Assembly (NCBI GenBank): GCA_002077065.1
Contig: NAJO01000010.1
Span: forward strand, 1,054,001-1,118,000
Direction of reading: 5' to 3'
Length of the DNA: 64,000 nucleotides
DNA from: Cryoendolithus antarcticus
Lineage: Eukaryota > Ascomycota > Dothideomycetes > Cladosporiales > Cladosporiaceae
Shown here: in pieces, positions 63,205 to 64,000 of the stretch
Layout of the letters: every line of letters begins with the position of its first letter
Position numbering within the stretch: the stretch's first letter is position 1
Program-made: the position numbers and the translations under genes
Notes under the pieces: generated by a model
The model's database searches: none
Told to the model about the DNA's origin: nothing
What the model saw: the letters and a program-made list of their open reading frames with translations, nothing else

Positions 63205-64000
63205 ACGCCCCTTAATCGAACGACTGCAATACACATGCGTCTCATCACTCCGGAACGATGCGGCTCGTGAGGGGCCCAGTCGCCCAAATCTGATCGTACG
63301 ACATTCAAGACACCGTACCACCGCGATGTTTCAGATTTCCTTCCACGCTTCAACGCTTTGTACAACAATAACATTGGCTTTAAGCGGCCAAACGGCGCAT
63401 ACGGGAGCATGGTCATGTAATGCTTACCACCCTTTTTACGCGCGAACGAATATCAGAGGGTGTGCAAGTCCGGCGAGACTCCACTCGAGGAATGGGATAA
63501 GGGAATACATGTATAGATGGAATGCAATGCTAATGTGAAGGAAACATGCATGAGGGGCGAGAGCATTTGGCGGAGCATGCACGGAGATGGCTGGATGATG
63601 CAGATGTTTGAAGTAACACGAACGGTTCGAAGAGCGTAGCACGACAGGATGTCAGCCAGTGTTTGGTAGACGTCGTACTGCGGCTTTAGACATGGTCGCA
63701 CAAAGCTGCTACATCTCTACGGACAGGCATCTGAACGCCTCGGCCACTATCATCCGACGAATTGTTGAGACAAGCGGTGAGTGGACGGCGTCATGAAACC
63801 CATCTGCTCTTCTTCCCGGTCTAGTATGATGGCAGCATCGTGAAGGATGCGCCGGGTATCTCTCCCCAAGATTTTGCCTGGTTGTTGAAAACGCCTCCAG
63901 TAACCCACACTTTTGCCCTGCACCATCGTCGCCGACCTAGGACGAAGCGGTGTAAGTCTGCTTTGGGAATGGGTATCTAGATGACTTCAATCAGCAATCG
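63205..64000. other. Right edge: 3' region of the Q-rich gene
   Basis: 796 bp to the window end. Short frames on both strands (up to 82 codons) have no domain. No gene is supported; one could begin just beyond the edge. Confidence 0.5.

Noticed and set aside
1..64000. tRNA, rRNA, CRISPR, transposon or virus-like elements
   Set aside because: I looked for tRNA B-box (GGTTCGAnTCC) and its reverse, spaced direct repeats, terminal repeats with transposase or reverse-transcriptase motifs, and found none convincing.

Overview
The window is a gene-dense stretch of nuclear DNA from a filamentous ascomycete (Pezizomycotina). Genes are mostly intact and carry short spliceosomal introns, mostly about 45-80 bp (extremes about 136 and 204 bp), with GTRAGT-like donors and CTRAC-like branch sites. 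It contains a HET-domain gene, a GH55 glucanase, an F-box gene and a PbsB-type MAPKK. Dothideomycetes is a plausible class, but that is an inference from gene flavour, not a phylogeny. I found 28 protein genes. I saw no tRNA, rRNA, CRISPR array, transposon or virus-like sequence. Exon structures were built by hand from splice signals, reading frame and family conservation, and every spliced total below is a multiple of three.

Layout. 0-7.4 kb holds the 3' end of an Aim3-like actin-patch protein, a divergent GT62 mannosyltransferase, a secreted histidine phosphatase, eEF1B-gamma, and mitochondrial uS9m head-to-head with eEF1B-gamma. 7.7-19.5 kb is a metabolic block: an amino acid/GABA/choline-type permease, an F-box-like protein, a cytochrome P450, an FAD monooxygenase, glutamate decarboxylase and an amidase. 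19.9-25.4 kb holds Sec63 and a secreted GH55 beta-1,3-glucanase. 27.3-34.2 kb holds a PLP aminotransferase divergent from a second permease of the same family, then a HET-domain gene. 34.4-45.1 kb holds a small heat-shock protein with an unusual Pro/His- and Arg/Gly-rich N-terminus, Sda1, a Pbs2-like MAPKK, a PIN/Ecm3-like carrier and an SDR reductase. 45.5-49.4 kb holds a CDF transporter with Mn-type motifs and a ferric-reductase-like protein. 51.0-63.2 kb holds two uncharacterised genes, the DEAD-box helicase Dbp6 head-to-head with the GPI-anchor enzyme PIG-A/Gpi3, and a glutamine-rich conserved protein.

How the genes may work together. Housekeeping functions dominate: translation, ribosome assembly (Sda1, Dbp6), secretion and glycosylation (Sec63, GT62, GPI3), and osmostress signalling (Pbs2). 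Two regions look like small functional neighbourhoods. One is the permease/P450/monooxygenase/GAD/amidase block. The other is the aminotransferase-permease divergent pair. Glutamate decarboxylase plus two GABA/choline-family permeases and an aminotransferase within 25 kb hints at GABA or amino-acid handling, but no substrate can be read from sequence. The CDF and ferric-reductase genes form a metal-handling pair.

I found no clearly new system. The best candidates for something undescribed are the P450-monooxygenase-GAD-amidase block, the Pro/His/RG-rich Hsp20, and splice events that would create alternative proteins (stop-free introns, and a removable acidic tail in Sec63).
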